Shown: positions 59,513 to 64,000 of the stretch, piece by piece
Position numbering within the stretch: the stretch's first letter is position 1
How the letters are laid out: the number at the start of each line of letters is the position of its first letter
Source: Arabidopsis thaliana
Lineage: Eukaryota; Streptophyta; Magnoliopsida; Brassicales; Brassicaceae
Assembly (NCBI RefSeq): GCF_000001735.4
Contig: NC_003074.8
Location: 15,755,261 to 15,819,260, forward strand
Reading direction: 5' to 3'
Length of the DNA stretch: 64,000 bases
Program-made: the position numbers and the translations under genes
Notes under the pieces: generated by a model
What the model saw: the letters and a program-made list of their open reading frames with translations, nothing else
Databases searched by the model: none
Told to the model about the DNA's origin: nothing

Positions 59513-62303
59513 CGTTATCAGCACGAGTCCTACCTAGCTGAGTAAACCCTAGCCGCCTAAGAAAAAAAAAAAAAAAACCTAGCCGCCTAAACAAACAAAA
59601 TCTTAAGCTAACAAGATAAGTTTTCTGTTCATATTTGTTTATGCACAGATTATCTATCATCAGATCTGTTTGTATTTCTGCACTAATTATGAACTGATTA
59701 TCTATTATCAGATCTGTCTATTTATCTATTATCATATCTGTTTGAATCTCTGTACGAATTATGCACTTATTATCTATTATCATTTCTGTTTGTAGTTTTG
59801 TACGATTTATGCACGGATTATATGTTATTGATTCTGAACTGTTTTATGCATTATATCGCAGAAACCCGATTTTCGCACAAATTATCATCATCTGGATTTT
59901 CACACGAAAGATAAGTTCTCTTTCATATTTTTATAAAAATAAAGATCTAATGCTTCTTTAAAAATTAAACTTTAATAGTTGATGCACTATTAGTTTTACG
60001 TTAATAGAGTTGATCATGAATATTGTTTACCCTAAATTTGCACGAAAAAATTTGTTTAAAAGATCTGTATTAATCTTTTCTAAAAAAAAAAAAAAAAAGA
60101 AAAAAAAACTAGAAATTTCAAGAGTATATTTGGCTTAACCGGATTGGTCATCCTGGTTTAATGATGATGCGAAAGTATTGAGAATTATGTGGACATTAGG
60201 TGAAAAACCAGAAGATTCTCCCTAATGATTTATCAATTGTTACTTGCTCAGAAAGCAATATGATAAAGTGATTTTTAACGAGTCAAAATAATTTGGACTT
60301 TATCTATTCGTTGGTATATACAAGGAGATGATTATGGGTTGATCACCCACTGTATGACATTTAGATACCTAATGGCTATAAAAGATGCATCGATTCAATG
60401 GACGCATTGACTCGATTGTTGCATCGACTAGAAGGTCATATTTATCCTTGTTATAAACCCGCAACATAGAGTTTGCGAGGTTACTTTCTTGATTAAAGTA
60501 CAAGAGTATTTCAGTGTTTATTTATTATAACCATTATTGGATATCCGTTGGGATAAGTGTTCATACACAAAATGGTTTAGTAATATCGATACGCATCAAG
60601 CCAATGAATAATTAATAGTTTTCCCCATCATTATTGGTTTTGGGTCAGAAACCAAATAGTTTTCATCTAAAATCTTTGAATGTAAAAAGTGATCCACCAC
60701 AGCACGCTGAGATGAACCCTCAAAAGAGGATAAGTATACATGTTGGATACGAATGATAACTAAGCCATCCTAGAAGGATTTATATACCGCTCATTTTGAA
60801 GACTATCATATTATATAATCAGCTATTCCAACATAAGGGGGAGAATGTATACAGCTGGTGAAAAAAAAGATAAAAAGAAATGAATTATCAATGATCCTCG
60901 GAGTAAAGAATGTATATTAAGAGTCTAAAAGATAATTTAATTATAGAATTTAGCGTTGTAATTGCCAGACGCATTTGCTGACCCAAATAAAGTGATGAAG
61001 TCACTTATACCAGTTGTAAATTAAATGCTCCAGAATATAATGAATGTCCTGTAAGGACCAATTTCAAACTGCTATTGAGTCTTAAGATCGCATGAAGCGT
61101 AATAGACCTTGGTTCCAAATATAAATATCCTCGTAAAAGTGAAGGAGCACAAAATTAAAAATGACCAAATTGAGGAAATAAATATTTTGATGATCTCTTG
61201 AAGAGAGTGAATGATCCCTAAAAGAGACATAAACATGACAAATGAAACATTCAAGTACTTGACAATGAAGAGATCTAGCTAGCTATGTCATGTCAAAATA
61301 TAATGGAATCAAAAGCAAATCGACGTCGTAATATATTTGCATGCTATGAGCAGTTGAAATTATAGACAAAAAGGAGGATCATGAAAGAAAGTCTATTGAA
61401 AAGTGTACACAAAGTAATGATTAGCCAAAAATGGAAAAGAAGAAATAGACATATAATTATAATCTCTAGTAGAGATATTTAGACTAGTAGTCTATGCACA
61501 TGATGTGTAAAACCAGTGGAAAATAAATGAGTCTTTATGTGAAAGAATAGTGAAATTAATGATAAGAAATGTATTATGAAGAGATATATTCTCTTGTGGT
61601 GGATGTAATATTTTTTTTTTAAGTATCTAAAGTCTGGCAATAAGAGACGGAACACTGGATATGACATTTATATGAAATTCTTGAAAGATATAATCTCTGA
61701 AGGATTAATTATATGAGAATTATGTTCTCTAGAACTCTACTCGATCGAATAAAAAAAAAAAATATATGTAACATGACATATAATCATATAAATGTATATT
61801 TATGTTGAGTTTGCAAAATATATTGATCAAACTAATATTTGTTTTGAAAATCATTAAAACTCCTAGAGAGTTATCATAAGTAATACGATGACAATAATCT
61901 ATGATAAAATATCACTAGATAATGATATTTATAAGTCTATATGAAAACCATATAATTTTGATCATTAAGATTATGGTTATTAATTCCAACGAGATATTGT
62001 ATTTGATTGAAAATCATCTCCTGAAGAAGATGTTTCCGAGGGGGAGATTGAATGATATGCGTGGATGTACCCTTTTTCCTTATCATAGTTTTTATCCCAC
62101 ATGATTTTTCTATGACAAGGTTTTTAACGAGACATTAAAGAACACGCAAATAATACACTTGATGAATGTTAGGAAATTCTATCAATCATCCAAATGAATA
62201 TTATACACTAATGATATTTAGAGAAATAAATAAGATGGTCAAGATAAATCATCTAAAAGATTCATGAGCAGCAGAAAAATGGCGTTGTACTTTATCCAGA
62301 AAT

Positions 62304-62737
62304 TTGTTCAAGAGAAGAATTGGCAGACTTATTCTCAAATACTGTTTATTCTCTGCCACATCTTCTAATCATGCAGAGATTTTACCAATTCATGAAGCTA
62401 GCCGCGAGTGTGTATGGCTAAGATCCATAGTTCACCATATACAAGAAGACTGTGGTATGTATGCAGGGAAAAAGACTCCAACAAATATGTACGAAGACAA
62501 TGCAGCATGCATAACTCAAAGACGGATACATCAAAGGCGATAGAACAAAGCACATCCTACCAAAATTCTTCTTTACCCACGATCTACAAAAGAGCGTCGA
62601 TGTACAAGTTTTACAGATCCGTTCGAATGATAATCTGGCTGACTTATTCACCAAGGCGCTACCTATTGCTACTTATTCATCGTATCGGATTACGCCGTCT
62701 CAAAGATCTCGACGAATATACTCATAAGGGGGAGTAA
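62304..62737 (+). pseudogene. Copia RNase H remnant in shifting frames
   Basis: One frame reads ATSSNHAEILPIHEASRECV then WLRSIVHHIQEDCGMY and MYEDNAACITQ, all RNase H landmarks of copia. The frame shifts near 62520 and the reading continues (SDNLADLFTKAL-type sequence about 62625-62660, then RIGLRRLKDL). The rest of pol upstream is not readable in any long frame. Confidence 0.8.
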
Positions 62738-62863
62738 TTGTGTGTTGCACTCTTTTTCCCTTAACCATGGTTTTTCCTATTGGGTTTTCCTGGTAAGGTT
62801 CTTAATGAGGCAGCATTTCAAATACTTTACGAGTTATGATACTATAATGGTCATCAGGGGGAG

Positions 62864-63025
62864 TGTTATGAATAAAGATGGATGCCCATTATAAGGCCCA
62901 TCATCTAAGCCCATAATCTACATGTTTTTAGGGTTTTACCATTTCCTTATACTCCTATATAAAGAACCCTTTATCTCAATGGAATAACACACTCATTTCC
63001 TCTATCTCTTTCTCTGTTTATAACA
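62864..63025 (+). repeat. Copia 3' LTR (162 bp)
   Basis: Differs from the 5' LTR at about eight positions. The adjacent duplicated target AAATT proves the right boundary. Confidence 0.92.
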
Positions 63026-63477
63026 AAATTTACTATTTTTTAAATTATGTTTTAAAATGTGATTACTTTCCAAACTCACTCTTTTGTTAATTATTATGAT
63101 TTATCTTCAAAAATTTGGCTACTTAGTCAATATTCTCATGAATCAATACAAAATATCCGGTTCAACTATCCCCGGTTTGGTGTAATCATAACCGATGCAA
63201 TCATATATTTAATGAATTAAAAAATAGAAGAAGCGCAACGTTTCAGAAATCAAAAAGCCCCAACGTTCCGATTAATTTCAAAAAACTGAAATAAATCTCA
63301 GCCGTTCATTAACACGCTCCTTTCACCCTCCGATCACATCTCGTCTTCTTCACAACGTTTCCTTTACTCTCTCTCTCCATCTCTTCCCCCTTGAGACCCA
63401 AATTTCAAATTTCTCTCTTCTCTCTCTCACTGACTCAGTGAATTCTCATCTTCTCTCATCACCCAACCAAATCAAGC

Positions 63478-64000
63478 ATGCCGTTTATCTCCGAGACTGC
63501 TAGTGCCATCAAGCGCCGGTTCGGATTCAACGACCGTCCCGCTCCGTCGGAATCTCTCCGCTCTGTACCTTGCACGCCAGAAGCTAACACCGTCTCGAGA
63601 GATAATCACACTCATCAGTCTTTGCTTTTCTCTTCCGCCGTTCGAAGCATGCCTGAATTGGACGAAGATGGTGCGATTTGCGCTGGATCTGCTCAGATAT
63701 CGAGGTCTCAAAGCTTTGAGTTCAATGAAGATCCCGCTTTTTGGAAAGATCACAATGTTCAGGTATTGAGCGGTTTTGGTGATTGATTCGTGTAGATTTG
63801 ATTTCGCCTAGCTTCTGTGTAGTAGTCACAATGCCTAGTTTTTGGTTCAATTGAATTGGTTGCTCTTGAAGAATCTTAATGACGAAATAATTTTCGGATT
63901 TTGTGGTTTTAACACATTAATGAATTGATTTTGAGAACATTTTAGGGTTTTGTTGATTTTTCTGGATAAAAGAAAACTAAGTTTGTTCTATCGTTTCTTG
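63478..64000 (+). CDS. KIN12E: Kinesin-12-type motor protein, first exon (gene continues outside)
   Basis: Exon 1 runs 63478-63762 (95 codons, phase 0) and starts MPFISETASAIKRRFGFNDR. It contains serine-rich sequence and ends with DPAFWKDHNVQ, right before the first motor strand expected in exon 2 (VIIRTRP in the family). The donor AG/GTATTG is good; the rest of the window is intron 1. Plant kinesin-12 proteins organise the phragmoplast and preprophase band. The N-terminus has no motor motif, so the name relies on the remembered start of KIN12E and on gene order. The 5' flank (63230-63477) is CT-rich with a possible mitotic AACGG core (CCGTT at 63303). Confidence 0.75.

Larger units (their letters stand above)
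59346..63030 (+). mobile_element. Decayed copia LTR retrotransposon with 5-bp TSD
   Basis: LTRs of 162 bp (59351-59512 and 62864-63025) are flanked by exact AAATT (59346-59350 and 63026-63030). Both start TGTTATGAAT and end TTATAACA. After the 5' LTR comes CGTTATCAGCACGAG, the alternative plant copia primer-site form. Before the 3' LTR is the polypurine tract TCAGGGGGAG. I count eight LTR differences. The 3.35-kb interior is shorter than a full copia and its frames are shattered. Confidence 0.93.

Noticed and set aside
63303-63310. M-phase specific activator element upstream of KIN12E
   Set aside because: Only the AACGG core matches (in reverse); flanking consensus positions do not, so it is noted but not called.

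Overview
The window is plant nuclear DNA, almost certainly Arabidopsis and very probably A. thaliana chromosome 3 on the flank of the pericentromere. The intron-containing genes are readable to the residue, and their order is the one I remember for the region from DCL3 to KIN12E: DCL3, a BRCT protein, a PI4K-gamma-like gene, the papain-type protease RDL3, RPS29A, a BAH-domain gene, RPS29B, the thylakoid lumenal P17.1-type gene and KIN12E. The species and locus assignment rests on recalled gene order and family features; no database search was run.

Layout. 0-8 kb holds the 3' two thirds of DCL3 (+) and the convergent BRCT gene (-). 8-13.5 kb holds a decayed LINE, a 5'-truncated SINE and a degenerate PI4K-gamma-like gene. 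13.5-18.5 kb is one complete Ty1/copia element with an open 1481-codon polyprotein. 18.9-24.2 kb holds RDL3 (-), a DUF295-family pseudogene and RPS29A (-). 24-31 kb is AT-rich with a MITE, an OB-fold fragment and the BAH gene (-), whose introns carry a Helitron end and a 5S-rRNA/tRNA composite SINE. 31.4-38.8 kb is a Mutator-like element (MULE) bounded by terminal inverted repeats of about 280 bp. Its transposase lacks the catalytic core and is split by nested gypsy LTR material, which itself carries a solo LTR. 39-44.5 kb is a graveyard: SINE, mTERF fragment, poly(A)-ended retroposon, retrotransposon 3' ends. 44.9-47.3 kb holds RPS29B (-) and the P17.1-type gene (+), sharing a 249-bp divergent promoter. 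47.9-52.3 kb is a complete-length but mutated PIF/Harbinger element with both of its genes. 53.2-55.4 kb is a 5'-truncated LINE. 55.9-59.2 kb carries Helitron tails and other retroposons. 59.3-63.0 kb is a decayed copia element. KIN12E begins at 63.5 kb.

How the parts relate. There is no operon-like system. The host genes are independent housekeeping, silencing and cell-division genes. Transposons fill the intergenic space and several introns (RDL3, BAH, P17.1) while the coding exons stay intact. DCL3, the dicer that makes 24-nt siRNAs for RNA-directed DNA methylation of repeats, sits beside this transposon-dense block; that is a coincidence of position, not evidence of a linked function.

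The most unusual signals are the 5S rRNA (nt 1-60) plus tRNA-SINE fusion with a likely target-site duplication, a perfect 23-bp hairpin made by local inverted duplication inside a dead LINE, and a near-perfect inverted repeat just after the PI4K-like gene. I found no convincing previously undescribed multi-gene system.
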